The notes: generated from the sequence alone by a model not told the origin. Shown: positions 35,601-42,764, counted from the first letter of the stretch. The stretch is 64,000 nt of DNA from Polluticoccus soli (GCF_029269745.1 NZ_JARJHT010000001.1:620001-684000); one strand, 5' to 3'. Made by a program: numbers and translations.

Positions 35601-37283
35601 CGAACCACCAGTGAAAGTAGGAGTTGCGTTGGTGAGTGTAACTGTAAATGGCGTAAGTGCGCCTTGGCAGGAACCGCTAATTACACGAATATTACCGTTA
35701 TAAGTGGCTAATGCCGCCGATCCCGGTACTGTCAGTGAAATTGGCGAGGATGGTAATGCAGTAGAGCCTACATTTACAAAGCCTGCACCTAAAGCCGTAG
35801 CATCATATGTAATAGTGTACGTCGTTGGCGAACCTGTGGTAGCTGTATACGGTAAGCTGGCCGTTGTAGTACCGCCCGAAACACTTGGGTTCGTTCCTAA
35901 GGTTATAGTTGGCAGCGGATTGACAGCGATGTTTACACTTCCGCTCATGTTTATTGAACAGTTAGTCGTAGCATTAGTGGCCACAACAGTGTAGTTGCCC
36001 GCCGTCGTTTTCGCACCAAAATTGATACCCAAACCAGTAGAGCCCGCTACCGGGGAACCGCTATTCACGCCACCCACTTGCAATTGATAGTTGACCCCCA
36101 TTGTTGAATTGGAAAGCCCAACGGCTACACCCGACCCACCTGCACAGTAACTTCCGCCTCCGATCACAGTAAAAAGAGACGGAGCTGAATTGGCGGTAAC
36201 ATTTATAGTAGTAGTATTGGTAGCAATGCCGTCAGATATTTGTATGGTAAACGCATCGGGTCCATTATAACCATTGGTTGGTGTATAGGTCAACCCCGTT
36301 GGCGTTAAATTACCGCTGTTAGATGTGATAGAATAATTAAAACCACCCAATGTACCATGCGTAGGGGCGGAGGAAATAGTCCACGTCAGCGTTTGCCCCG
36401 AGTTGCCATCATTCACCTGGAGTAAACTATTGATGGAAGTTGCAGCGTCATTCTGACAAACAGTAAGCGATTGCGGAGAGCCGCCCGTGAATGTAGGCGC
36501 CAGGTTGGAATTACAACCGAATGTACACGAAATCGGCAAGGTAAAAGTTGCTGCATCATTAACATTCCAGTTGGACACGTTGAAAATGGCAGCCCTTAGG
36601 TTGGCTGGCGAATTCATCGTCACCAAACAATTGTAGATAGCGTTATCGACTTCGGGAATAATCTCAACTGAGGTAGAAGCACTCAGTGCCGCCGGCAACG
36701 TAGACTGGCCTGACGTAAATGTGCACTGAGCTAGAGTAGCGTCCCAGGCTCCATTCATGCTTATACCTGTAATAAAGGTAGGCGAACTCATAGACCCCTG
36801 GAAGGCAAATATCTGGTCGCCACCTATTGCCAAGCTCATATAATCCGTCGCCACGTTGAAGGTAGCTTGTAGCCCTGTCACCGTTCCTGTGCTTGCCGAA
36901 AGGCTGTTTCGGCATTGCACCCTAACCTGCGTCCCGCATGTGAGCGCTGATGTTGCCGTCCACGTTATGGCACCGTCTGAATAGGAACCAAAACTTCCGG
37001 CCCCACATGGGGCGGGATTGGCCGATTGGAACCCCGTAAAGCCAGCACCTGAACACCATCCAAAATCCGTAAAGTTGATGGTAGTACCCGCGGTTATGTC
37101 TTTAAGCAGGATGAACGAAAAATCGTCGTTCGTCGGATCGTCGGAGTTATATCCTACGATGGCAACATCACCCGCAGTGAGGGTTGTTTGCGCCCTGGCG
37201 CTAAGGGCAAAACAAAAAATAGCGCATAAACTGAGAAAGTAGCGCATTGCTTTCATAGACCTGGTTTTAAGTTTATCCAACAT
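29679..37283 (-). CDS. 2534-aa T9SS adhesin-like protein with sixteen tandem 90-aa repeats
   Basis: Signal peptide ending ARAQ (about residue 32; an alternative ATG exists at codon 10). N-terminal domain ~33-255 (LTAGDVAIVGYNSDDPTNDDFSF). Two cadherin-like modules with GLTYTPTNGYNGPDAFTI flank an Ig-like segment. Then sixteen ~90-aa repeats (VNTVSNQTVCNGASTTAV..., FNWTN, SIGLAASG, ATITVTPVKSGC), two longer PKD-like repeats (WSRA), a final Ig-like module (NWTATNAEV) and a type A sorting domain (LKMYPNPASETITV). Each repeat has two cysteines at fixed positions, likely one disulfide. The domain plan suits a cell-surface adhesin or gliding-type filament protein; binding partner unknown. Confidence 0.88.
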   Translation of the reverse strand: MLDKLKTRSMKAMRYFLSLCAIFCFALSARAQTTLTAGDVAIVGYNSDDPTNDDFSFILLKDITAGTTINFTDFGWCSGAGFTGFQSANPAPCGAGSFGSYSDGAITWTATSALTCGTQVRVQCRNSLSASTGTVTGLQATFNVATDYMSLAIGGDQIFAFQGSMSSPTFITGISMNGAWDATLAQCTFTSGQSTLPAALSASTSVEIIPEVDNAIYNCLVTMNSPANLRAAIFNVSNWNVNDAATFTLPISCTFGCNSNLAPTFTGGSPQSLTVCQNDAATSINSLLQVNDGNSGQTLTWTISSAPTHGTLGGFNYSITSNSGNLTPTGLTYTPTNGYNGPDAFTIQISDGIATNTTTINVTANSAPSLFTVIGGGSYCAGGSGVAVGLSNSTMGVNYQLQVGGVNSGSPVAGSTGLGINFGAKTTAGNYTVVATNATTNCSINMSGSVNIAVNPLPTITLGTNPSVSGGTTTASLPYTATTGSPTTYTITYDATALGAGFVNVGSTALPSSPISLTVPGSAALATYNGNIRVISGSCQGALTPFTVTLTNATPTFTGGSPQTLSVCQNAAATSINSLLAVSDVNNGQTLTWSVTSAASHGTVAASFSTTSTGGTVTPTGLTYTPTVGYFGPDAFTIQVSDGITTASTTISITVNQLPTVNIVTNQTVCAGLSTTAIALSGALSSTTFNWTNDNTAIGLAANGNGDIASFTTTNGGTSAMTGTIVVTPVKSGCAGTTTSFTITVNPAPTVNTVSNQSLCTNAPTAPVTFAGALNSTTFNWTNDQASIGLAGSGTGDIASFTAINIGTAPVVSTIVVTPVKSGCSGTPKNFAITVNPTPTVNTISNQTVCNNTTTTAISFSGAVSGTTFNWVNNNTSIGLAASGSGDITSFTATNSGTTALSATITVTPVRAGCTGTATNFTITVDPSPTVNAVSNQALCNGASTTAVAFSGALSSTTFNWTNNQTSVGLAASGIGDIASFTAANSGTAPVVATITVTPVKSGCTGTAGNFTITVNPTPTVNAVSNQTVCNNASTTAVSFGGAVSGTIFNWANDNSTIGLAASGSGDISSFTATNTGTTPVVATITVTPVRAGCTGTPISVTITVNPSPTVNTVSNQVVCNGSSTTAMALSGGVSNTTFNWTNNQTSIGLVASGVGDIASFTATNSSTTPVVATITVTPVKSGCTGTSGSFTITVDPTATVNTVSNQTVCNGASTTAVAFGGALSGTTFNWTNNTPSIGLVASGSGDITSFTATNSGTTPVIATITVTPVKAGCTGTAKSFTITVNPTATVNPISNQAVCNSAPTAIVTFSGAVSSTTFNWTNDQTSVGLVASGTGDIASFTATNSGTVPVVATITVTPMKSGCTGTPGSFTITVNPTPTVNTISNQTVCNAASTTAVAFGGAVSGTTFNWTNTTTSIGLAASGSGDILSFTTTNSGTVPVTATIIVTPVRAGCTGTPGTFTVTVNPTPTVNTVSNQSVCNGSPTAAVAFSGALGSTTFNWTNDQTSIGLTANGSGDIASFTAANAGTAPVVATIIVIPVKSGCAGVPRNLTITVNPIPTVSTVSNQTVCNGSSTTTVAFGGVVSGTTFNWTNNQASIGLAANGSGDISSFTAANSGTSPVTATITVTPVRAGCTGTSTSFAITVNPAPTVNVVANQAVCNGAPTTAVNFSGAVNGTTFSWTNSTTSIGLSANGTGNIASFNAVNATSAPVTATITVTPSANTCTGTASTFTITANPTPSVNTVSNQTVCNGASTTTINFSGSPVSGTSYNWTNSLTSIGLAASGTGNIASFTATNTGTAPVVATITVTPIANGCAGTPKVVTITVNPTPTANAVSNQTVCNGASTTAVNFGGSVSGSTFNWTNNSTLIGLPASGNGNIAPFNAINNSNAPVTATITVTPTANACVGVIRTFTITVNPTPTVNTVSNQTLCNGASTATVSFNSSVAGTSYSWTNNASSIGLASSGVGDISSFVAANASNAPTTATVTVTPSANGCIGTTGLFTITVNPTPAMAAVTNQTLCGGSNTTAISFTGPVSGSTFNWTNSNTSIGLAASGTGNIPSFTSINSGAVPQVAVVTVGPSANGCIGTASTFIITVNPIPVLASTQTPPAICNNTQFNYAPGSATPGTSFGWSRAAVPGISNAASSGFGSISEQLVNTTPNPIVVTYLFVLTANSCTNTQNVTVTVNPTPKLTSQLNHVICGDNPFVYTPISLTSGTAYMWSRASVAGITPVTGNGTGGINEILTNVTSSALTVTYAYVLAANGCTNNENVTLTVNPRPHIPVITIKSPDVLCSKTMFQNFGAASAAPQGATYNWTATNAEVWAQSSTKQQALISFPYPGTSHVVLTTMIIGTGCDSSATYTVEVGTQVAQQPEIIYHNGRFVCLQHDMDSYRWGYDDKITLDSSIVANETNQDYLNVNPDLNKNYYWVITTKDGCLQKSYYNAPTTIGSTVVKVSELKMYPNPASETITVEFDVVTTDITEIAVFDMAGKLLKVLPAGNGKVQIDVSSFAQGFYSVSCVREGTKIATAKFIKE
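30985..35318 (-). repeat. Sixteen 270-bp coding repeats, partly arranged as 540-bp dimers
   Basis: The repeats span about 4.33 kb, sixteen units of 90 codons. Units 2 to 11 broadly alternate. Even units (2, 4, 6, 8, 10) mostly read STTFNWTN(D/N)Q with PVKSGC or PMKSGC. Odd units (3, 5, 7, 9, 11) read SGTTFNW and mostly end PVRAGC; unit 7 reads PVKAGC. This implies growth by duplication of a two-unit block. Units 12-16 instead carry the P(S/I/T)ANxC ending. Boundaries are approximate to within about 10 bp. Confidence 0.85.
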
Positions 37284-37305
37284 GGTTAAGTGATTTCATT
37301 GTTTC

Positions 37306-38235
37306 TCAAATCAAGTGAAAAGACGTCCCTGGCCGCACTCCAAAATTCGCAAGAGCGAACCCGGGCATAAAGCCTTCTTCCGTATATATTACATCCACCC
37401 GTATTTCCGTTCTTCCTGCACAAGCAATGCGCAAACCATTTTGCTCATCGATGGCCAGTATAGTACCGGGTGTAATTTCATTTTCCAATTTCAGATGACC
37501 GGGAGTTACATAGGTCAATCCCAACATCCAACCATTCAGCAATGCAGCTGCTCCTTTGTTCCACGGATTACATGCATTCACTAAGCGGTGAATTGCATAG
37601 GCGTCCATCGCACTCCACTTGATTTGAAGATCCGCGGGACTTGGTCGCTTATACCAGTTTGTACCAGTCACATCCTGTTTTTGTTCAGCAATATTGCCCG
37701 CTGAGAGCGCTTGCAACACTTTATCTGTTAGCTCCATTCCGTTAAACCCAAGCTGAGAACAAAGCATTCCAAAAGTGACACCTGTATGAATCGGAATTGT
37801 ACTTCTGAACAGAATTGGCCCTTCATCAATCTCAGCCGTCATTCGGTGAACCGAAACACCGGCCTCCTTAGCACCATCCTTCACCATCCAGAAAAGTGGA
37901 TTGGGGCCGCGGTAAGCAGGAAGCGGTGCGTAGTGAAAGTTGATAAATCCCTGCTTGGGTACATTCAGAACATTGGCAGGTATCTTCCATGGAAAGGTCT
38001 TGACAAGCACCGCATCAGCAGCGGCGGTAGACACCCATTCTTTCAGGTCGTCGGTAAACGTAGTCTTGCTGAATTGACGAAAGGAGACATTGTAATTAGC
38101 ACATAGCATCCTTACAATCGTATGCACTTCGCTCTCCCTCTCCGCCATGCCAATACCAGCTACTATGCCTGATTGTAGCAGTCGGTTTGTGGCGGGTAGC
38201 GCCATGCGGTCGTTGCATAGGATCAAGAGTTTCAT
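37306..38235 (-). CDS. Formyltransferase (methionyl-tRNA formyltransferase-like)
   Basis: 309 aa from the ATG at 38235. The N-terminal formyl_trans domain keeps the catalytic Asn-x-His (INFHYAPLPAYRG, about residues 112-124) and the Asp in EIDEGPIL (about 148-155). A C-terminal Fmt-like OB domain is also visible (PGTILAIDEQNGLRIACAG...). It would use 10-formyltetrahydrofolate, but the SLLPxYRG loop of true Fmt is changed to APLPAYRG and the context is not translational. A sugar- or peptide-amine target is plausible. It starts one base after the stop of the binding-protein gene (TGA T ATG), so the two are coupled. Confidence 0.8.
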   Translation of the reverse strand: MKLLILCNDRMALPATNRLLQSGIVAGIGMAERESEVHTIVRMLCANYNVSFRQFSKTTFTDDLKEWVSTAAADAVLVKTFPWKIPANVLNVPKQGFINFHYAPLPAYRGPNPLFWMVKDGAKEAGVSVHRMTAEIDEGPILFRSTIPIHTGVTFGMLCSQLGFNGMELTDKVLQALSAGNIAEQKQDVTGTNWYKRPSPADLQIKWSAMDAYAIHRLVNACNPWNKGAAALLNGWMLGLTYVTPGHLKLENEITPGTILAIDEQNGLRIACAGRTEIRVDVIYTEEGFMPGFALANFGVRPGTSFHLI

Positions 38236-38236
38236 A

Positions 38237-39376
38237 TCAGGTACACAGGTAATGATTAAACCATCCCGAAGTAACACCTGTTGGCTGATCGTTCATCATC
38301 CTCAGGTGCTCAGCGGCATCTATTTCCAACTTGTCCAGTATCGAAATATTAACACCTTCTCCCGGTGTTCGGCTCATCTCGGCATAATACAGCGGGGCAA
38401 AGGCGAAGTGTGTATCAGGGTGTATGGTCACTTTCCCTCTCGGGCTTTCATATGACCACCCAGCAAGCAATTCTTTCAGAGGAGCATTTGAGTGTTGCGT
38501 TTGTTGTAACAAATGAGCTGCAACGATCCCTGCCTCCCAACCAAGCAAATGAAATATATTCGCCTTTTTGCCTTTTCGTTCTAAAATCTCGTTTGTGAAA
38601 ATAATATTATCTGGATTATCCAGCATAGATAACCACGGTGTATATGCGTAAAATCTTCCCGCCGGTAATGCGTAAGACGATGCAATCTGTTCTTCGAACA
38701 TGAATGACGAGCAATGGAAATCTAATTGTTGCAGTGCATCATTTTGTCCATGTAATGCTTTGACAAACAGTGACGATAGATAAGTACTGAAGCATGCAGC
38801 AACGCTGCTGTCAGTATTAGTGTTCACCACTTCTAAGAATGGAGCAATGGTAAATTGCGATTCTTTGTAGTGAGCTACATAATTACCTACAATAGCACCT
38901 CCGGCATCCTGCACACCTCGATGATACGCCCAGGGACCACGATAGCCTCCGTCATAAAATGACGTGGCCATGATCACCTTGTTGCTATTTTCTCCGGCTT
39001 TTTTACCAGAGAAATAGGAAGCATGAAGCCCTTGCAAGGAAATGTGTATTGCGTTGACACCTGGACCTTCAGAAGGAAAATTCATTCCGGCATCCAATAC
39101 TATCAATTTCTTGCCAGCAGCATCAAGTAGCGGATGCAACAAAGCAGCGTTTACTGGTGAAAGATAACCTACAATAATATCGGCCTCATCCTGCAACAAT
39201 AATTTTTCGGCTTTGGCATATACTTCCTTTTTGTCCTCACCAAAACCAATGTTCTCTGGCACAAAACGCACATCACTTATTCCCTCGCAATTCAACTTTA
39301 TGCGAAGACCATCCAGCAGATCAAAACCCATCGTCGGGTAATCAGTTGATCTGGATAGTAAAACTCCAATTGTCAT
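38237..39376 (-). CDS. Type 1 periplasmic-binding-protein fold protein lacking a signal peptide
   Basis: 379 aa. The fold is that of Leu/Ile/Val or amide binding proteins: MTIGVLLSRSTDYPTMG directly opens the first beta strand, followed by ADIIVGYLSPVNAALLHPLLDAAGKKLIVLDAG. There is no signal peptide or lipobox, and no ABC permease or ATPase genes are nearby. This makes a cytoplasmic ligand sensor (as for AmiC) more likely than a transport receptor. It lies between a terminator at 39408 and the coupled formyltransferase. The ligand is unknown. Confidence 0.75.
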   Translation of the reverse strand: MTIGVLLSRSTDYPTMGFDLLDGLRIKLNCEGISDVRFVPENIGFGEDKKEVYAKAEKLLLQDEADIIVGYLSPVNAALLHPLLDAAGKKLIVLDAGMNFPSEGPGVNAIHISLQGLHASYFSGKKAGENSNKVIMATSFYDGGYRGPWAYHRGVQDAGGAIVGNYVAHYKESQFTIAPFLEVVNTNTDSSVAACFSTYLSSLFVKALHGQNDALQQLDFHCSSFMFEEQIASSYALPAGRFYAYTPWLSMLDNPDNIIFTNEILERKGKKANIFHLLGWEAGIVAAHLLQQTQHSNAPLKELLAGWSYESPRGKVTIHPDTHFAFAPLYYAEMSRTPGEGVNISILDKLEIDAAEHLRMMNDQPTGVTSGWFNHYLCT

Positions 39377-39407
39377 GAACTTTTATCGTTTATTCCTATA
39401 ATCCTGT

Positions 39408-39437
39408 AAAAGGACGGAGATATACTCCGTCCTTTTT
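39408..39437 (-). terminator. Terminator after the tail-collar gene trio
   Basis: Perfect 12-bp stem AAAAGGACGGAG / CTCCGTCCTTTT. It separates the three collar genes from the binding-protein/formyltransferase pair, so the latter may have its own transcript or rely on read-through. Confidence 0.85.
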
Positions 39438-39469
39438 ACTATTCTAAGTTTCAGGTCAATTCAACTTAA

Positions 39470-40003
39470 TTAATTCCGTGCGGGGAATACTCCGCGCATG
39501 CAAATGATATAATTCATTGCCATATACGGCTGTTCGATGCTGAATGGTTGGTTACCACCCATGGGACTCATTTGCAACTGTGCAGGACATGTACCCATAT
39601 TAACGGTAGCTGCACCGGCATATCCCGTACTTGATGCATAAGCCGCCCCAGAAGGCGATGCTACATTACCACTATCATCCAGGCAGTATGGTGCTGCAAC
39701 TACCGACACCGGGTGCACGTGGGCCGGCATTTGAGTTACGTTTAGACTAACGGTCGGTGTACCTCCTACCTGGCCAAGATCATACATAGATAATCCTGGG
39801 CCTGCGCCCGCACCTATCACGCTACGTCCTTTCAGATCAGGCAATCCAAATGTTGTTGTTCCGTTTCCGCCGTATACAGTTCCTAATATTGAAAACAGGG
39901 CCGTATTTGAGGCGATAGCTATGATTTGCCCCTGGCAAAACGCCCAGTTCTGGGGCTCAAAATTGCCGGCAAACATTGTTGTATATCCAATTACTCCTTC
40001 CAT
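39470..40003 (-). CDS. Phage tail-collar domain protein (MdpB-like), copy 3
   Basis: 177 aa. The tail-collar fold is shown by GYTTMFAGNFEPQNWAFCQGQ (residues 6-26), GTVYGGNGTTTFGLPDLKGR and the MNYIICMRGVFPARN ending. Proteins of this type occur singly or in threes outside phages, for instance the microcystin-related MdpB family, and their function is not established. No signal peptide is present. It is the last of three paralogs; a variable loop around 100-150 differs most between copies. Confidence 0.88.
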   Translation of the reverse strand: MEGVIGYTTMFAGNFEPQNWAFCQGQIIAIASNTALFSILGTVYGGNGTTTFGLPDLKGRSVIGAGAGPGLSMYDLGQVGGTPTVSLNVTQMPAHVHPVSVVAAPYCLDDSGNVASPSGAAYASSTGYAGAATVNMGTCPAQLQMSPMGGNQPFSIEQPYMAMNYIICMRGVFPARN

Positions 40004-40032
40004 AGGAATGTTGTTTAAACTTGATAGAAAAA

Positions 40033-40578
40033 TTAGTTTCTGCTTGGAAAAATCCCCTCTACTGCGATTACATAATTCATAGCCAGGTATGGAGAATGCA
40101 TCTCAATAGGCTGGCTTCCTCCCGCTACCGGTGTAGCTGCCGAAGATGTGTACGAATTCATTGACCCATCAAAACCGGCGCTATAGTGATTAGCAACTGA
40201 TGCAGGGTAAGCATTCGTAGGATCATCCGTAGTTCCGTCGGCTGTGGACACCGGCTGATTGGCAGTTACGCTAATAATTGGGTGATTATGCGTCGGTAAA
40301 TTTGTACTTAACAGAGTAACAGCTTCTGTGCCTCCGATTTGTCCAATGTAATACGGCGACAGTCCTGTACCTTGCCCTTGGTGAATAGCACATCGGCCAC
40401 GAAAATCAGGGAGATTAAAGGTCGTTTGACCATCACCGCCATAGGTAGTTCCTATTAGTGAGAATAAAGCAGTGTATTCCGATATCGGCATTGCCTGCCC
40501 CTGGCAAAGCATCCAGTTAACCGGTGCAAAATTTCCGGCAAATATAGTGACCGTACCGAGATATGGTTCAACAAACAT
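40033..40578 (-). CDS. Phage tail-collar domain protein (MdpB-like), copy 2
   Basis: 181 aa, paralogous to its neighbours on both sides. The N-terminus VEPYLGTVTIFAGNFAPVNWMLCQGQ, the central TTYGGDGQTTFNLPDFRGRCAIHQGQG and the MNYVIAVEGIFPSRN end are shared. The segment around residues 105-160 (NQPVSTADGTTDDPTNAYPA...) is low-complexity and diverged, which suggests a receptor- or surface-variable tip. 29 nt separates it from copy 3. Confidence 0.88.
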   Translation of the reverse strand: MFVEPYLGTVTIFAGNFAPVNWMLCQGQAMPISEYTALFSLIGTTYGGDGQTTFNLPDFRGRCAIHQGQGTGLSPYYIGQIGGTEAVTLLSTNLPTHNHPIISVTANQPVSTADGTTDDPTNAYPASVANHYSAGFDGSMNSYTSSAATPVAGGSQPIEMHSPYLAMNYVIAVEGIFPSRN

Positions 40579-40602
40579 TATGTATGATTTAATGGTTAAG
40601 AG

Positions 40603-41148
40603 TTAGTTTCTTGAAGGGTATATTCCGTACATGCAGATTATATAGTTTACAACGAGGTAGGGCGCCATTATTTGAAAAGGCATTCCCGAACCCGTGGTTC
40701 CTATGTTGGTGCTTACAAGATTAGGCGCCTTCATGAAAGCCGATGCTGTAGGAGTTGTACTATAAGCATTTGCAAGCGTGCCAGGAACAGCGTCAGCCGG
40801 CGACTCGTCGCCACCAGAAGTATTGTTTCCCCTTGGCGTAAGGGTAACGTTACCATCATGCGTGTGCGCTGGCATGTTGCTGATCGTTAATATGGCGGTT
40901 TCTGTACCTCCGATCTGACCAAGTGTGTAGTTCGGCAAACCCTGTCCTTGCCCGGTACCGATTGCCGTACGGCTTTGCAAATTTGGCAGCGCAAAAGTGT
41001 TTACACCGTTGCCGCCGTACGTTGTGCCAATCAACGAAAATAAAGCCTGGTTTTGAGCGATAGATAGAAGCTGGCCATTACAATAGGCCCAGTTCTTAGG
41101 TGCGAAGTCAGGAGCCCAGGTCGTGACTACCGCGAGTGTTCCTTCCAT
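40603..41148 (-). CDS. Phage tail-collar domain protein (MdpB-like), copy 1
   Basis: 181 aa. WAPDFAPKNWAYCNGQLLSIAQNQALF near the start, GTTYGGNGVNTFALPNLQSR in the middle, and VNYIICMYGIYPSRN at the end. It is the first collar gene of the trio in transcription order, 24 nt before copy 2. Upstream there is a 340-nt gap to the hydroxylase genes. None of the three has an export signal visible, as in other MdpB-like proteins. Confidence 0.88.
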   Translation of the reverse strand: MEGTLAVVTTWAPDFAPKNWAYCNGQLLSIAQNQALFSLIGTTYGGNGVNTFALPNLQSRTAIGTGQGQGLPNYTLGQIGGTETAILTISNMPAHTHDGNVTLTPRGNNTSGGDESPADAVPGTLANAYSTTPTASAFMKAPNLVSTNIGTTGSGMPFQIMAPYLVVNYIICMYGIYPSRN

Positions 41149-41488
41149 AAGGTGTTAGTTTAAAGTGTGTTTTTAAATTGGTGATCAATAAATGTATTAA
41201 CAACGCAGCTACGCGTTTGTCAAGTAATTTTTAAGGAATAGTAGCTAATGGGAATTGTAGCACGTGTCGTGCTGGAGATGCATCTGCGCAGCTGAGATTG
41301 CCACAACAACAAGGAATAGGCGAAACAATATGAATTTGACTTCATAGTTTTCAATGTTTAGGTATAAAGGCAAAAAAAAGAAATCAAGCACCTGCCTTCA
41401 AAAAAATCTCTAACAAGTCTTATTACAGGTGGTTAAAACTAGTGTTATTTTCTAATACCAACAATTAAAAGCAATTAAACACAAGCTG
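41149..41488 (-). other. 340-bp gap between hydroxylase and tail-collar genes
   Basis: No intact gene of ordinary size. It contains one possible frameshifted micro-ORF on the minus strand (41245-41345) and AT-rich flanks where a promoter for the collar trio could lie. I see no clear terminator. Confidence 0.5.
41245..41345 (-). pseudogene. Possible frameshifted gene for a tiny secreted peptide
   Basis: An ATG at 41345 opens in one frame, while a signal-peptide-like sequence lies in the next. If one A is added to ATGAAGTC, the frame reads MKVKFILFRLF, then LVVVAISAAQ, then MHLQHDTCYNSH and a TAG. That is a textbook Bacteroidota signal peptide (ending AAQ) with a 12-residue mature part. As written the frame is broken, so it is a pseudogene, an assembly error, or a coincidence. 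A TTG at 41328 could also start it, giving 27 residues. Confidence 0.3.
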
Positions 41489-42058
41489 TTATACAACAGT
41501 CGTAGCAGATGCAAACAACTCAGACAGCCATTCATTTATCTTGCAATCAACAACAAGGTGTACTCTATCTGTTGTACCTCTGTTACTTACACTATGAGGA
41601 AGGTTAAAATTTAAATACCAACATTCACCTTCTCTCATTGTTACTAATTCCTTATTCAAGTAAAATTCCAGTGCTGGATTTGTCATCACTGGGATATGCA
41701 ACCGTACTTCTCCGTCCTCAAAAGCCAGGTCATAATCTCTATGCTCTTTGATACTTGATCCGGCCTTCAGCCTTAAAAGCCGCACGTCGATCTTTTCGCA
41801 CTCCAGCGATGACACCGCGTTATGAATATAGGAACACCGCAACAGGTGGGCCGTATCCTGGTAGATGCCTTTGCCAGTCGGGTCTGGAAATATTCGTTTA
41901 GGATCTCCATCGACGGAGCGCAAGGGTATTGCACTCCAGTCGCCACTGTAATAAGGCGTATTAAAATGCGGTATCCAATCTTCCTCGGGGAATGATAACA
42001 CCTCGGCGTGTAAGCGCGTAGCATCGAACCGCAATGGTAATAGAACTTTGTCGATCAT
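41489..42058 (-). CDS. Aspartyl/asparaginyl beta-hydroxylase-family dioxygenase
   Basis: 189-aa Fe(II)/2-oxoglutarate enzyme of the AspH type. The cupin-like core shows EHRDYD with His106 and Asp108 as candidate iron ligands, VRLHIPV (residues 118-124), LPHSVSNRG with His155 as a further candidate ligand, and DRVHLVVD whose Arg165 would bind 2-oxoglutarate. In bacteria such enzymes hydroxylate peptidyl or free aspartate/asparagine, histidine-type residues, or lipids, so the substrate is open. It is 28 nt downstream of a second, unrelated hydroxylase in the same orientation. Confidence 0.85.
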   Translation of the reverse strand: MIDKVLLPLRFDATRLHAEVLSFPEEDWIPHFNTPYYSGDWSAIPLRSVDGDPKRIFPDPTGKGIYQDTAHLLRCSYIHNAVSSLECEKIDVRLLRLKAGSSIKEHRDYDLAFEDGEVRLHIPVMTNPALEFYLNKELVTMREGECWYLNFNLPHSVSNRGTTDRVHLVVDCKINEWLSELFASATTVV

Positions 42059-42086
42059 GGTTTAGTTTAGTTGATTGGATTTAAAA

Positions 42087-42764
42087 TTAATCGGCCCACA
42101 TCCGTAGCAAATTGCTGTGGGTCTGTTGTAGCAAATGCGCTTCAACAGATTGCAAATCGACCGCACGAAGCGAGTCTATAACCTGCTGTATATCGAATAA
42201 CATTTTGCGCGACTCTGCATCTTTCACCATGCTCTGCATCCAGCTTACTGCAACACGTCTTTCGCCTTTTATAACCGGACGAACCCTATGCAACTGCGTG
42301 CAAGGATAACAAATGGCATCACCAGCGGCAAACTTATAGAGCAATGTACCTGACGAAGATTGCAACTCCAGTTCGCCACCTTCGTACTTATCCGGATCAT
42401 TTAGAAACACTGTGATGGCAATATCCGTACGCATCATGTTGCCCATTAGCGGACTGTCGACATGCCAGCCATATTCCATACCATCGGTATACTTGCTAAT
42501 AAGGAAAGGATAAACGTGTTTGGGAAAAATAGCATCGCGAAGCAGCATACTGTTATTCAGCCCATCCAGTATTACTTGTTGCAGCATGCCATACTGAGGT
42601 GCGTTCATATCTACCTGTAAATTATTCTTAACATCTCGTGCAGCAGCCGTGGCTGTTTCGCGGCCATCCGCATACCTTGCGGTCTCAAGCAAATTATGGA
42701 CAACAGTAAGCTGCTGGCTGTTCAGCAGTTCTTTTACGTGGAGATAGATGGCGTGGTTATTCAT
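42087..42764 (-). CDS. PKHD-type Fe(II)/2-oxoglutarate hydroxylase (YbiX/PiuC family)
   Basis: 225 aa. All three iron ligands and the 2-oxoglutarate arginine are visible: WHVDS (H101, D103), QLHRVRP (H159) and ERRVAVSW (R169 or R170). The C-terminal ~45 residues are helical (FDIQQVIDSLRAVDLQSVEAHLL), as in the YbiX/PiuC group. These enzymes are related to prolyl 4-hydroxylases, and some are linked to iron acquisition. Here no TonB receptor is adjacent on this transcript; the neighbours are AspH-type and collar genes. Confidence 0.88.
   Translation of the reverse strand: MNNHAIYLHVKELLNSQQLTVVHNLLETARYADGRETATAAARDVKNNLQVDMNAPQYGMLQQVILDGLNNSMLLRDAIFPKHVYPFLISKYTDGMEYGWHVDSPLMGNMMRTDIAITVFLNDPDKYEGGELELQSSSGTLLYKFAAGDAICYPCTQLHRVRPVIKGERRVAVSWMQSMVKDAESRKMLFDIQQVIDSLRAVDLQSVEAHLLQQTHSNLLRMWAD

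Noticed and set aside
31027-36915. Long antisense open frames across the adhesin repeats, including one of 211 codons at 32677-33312
   Set aside because: They run opposite the repeat gene and arise from its repeat structure; each is a near copy of the previous, without start signal or family resemblance.
39470-41148. Tail-collar genes as a prophage remnant
   Set aside because: No other phage structural, lysis or integrase genes, and MdpB-like collar proteins occur outside phages.
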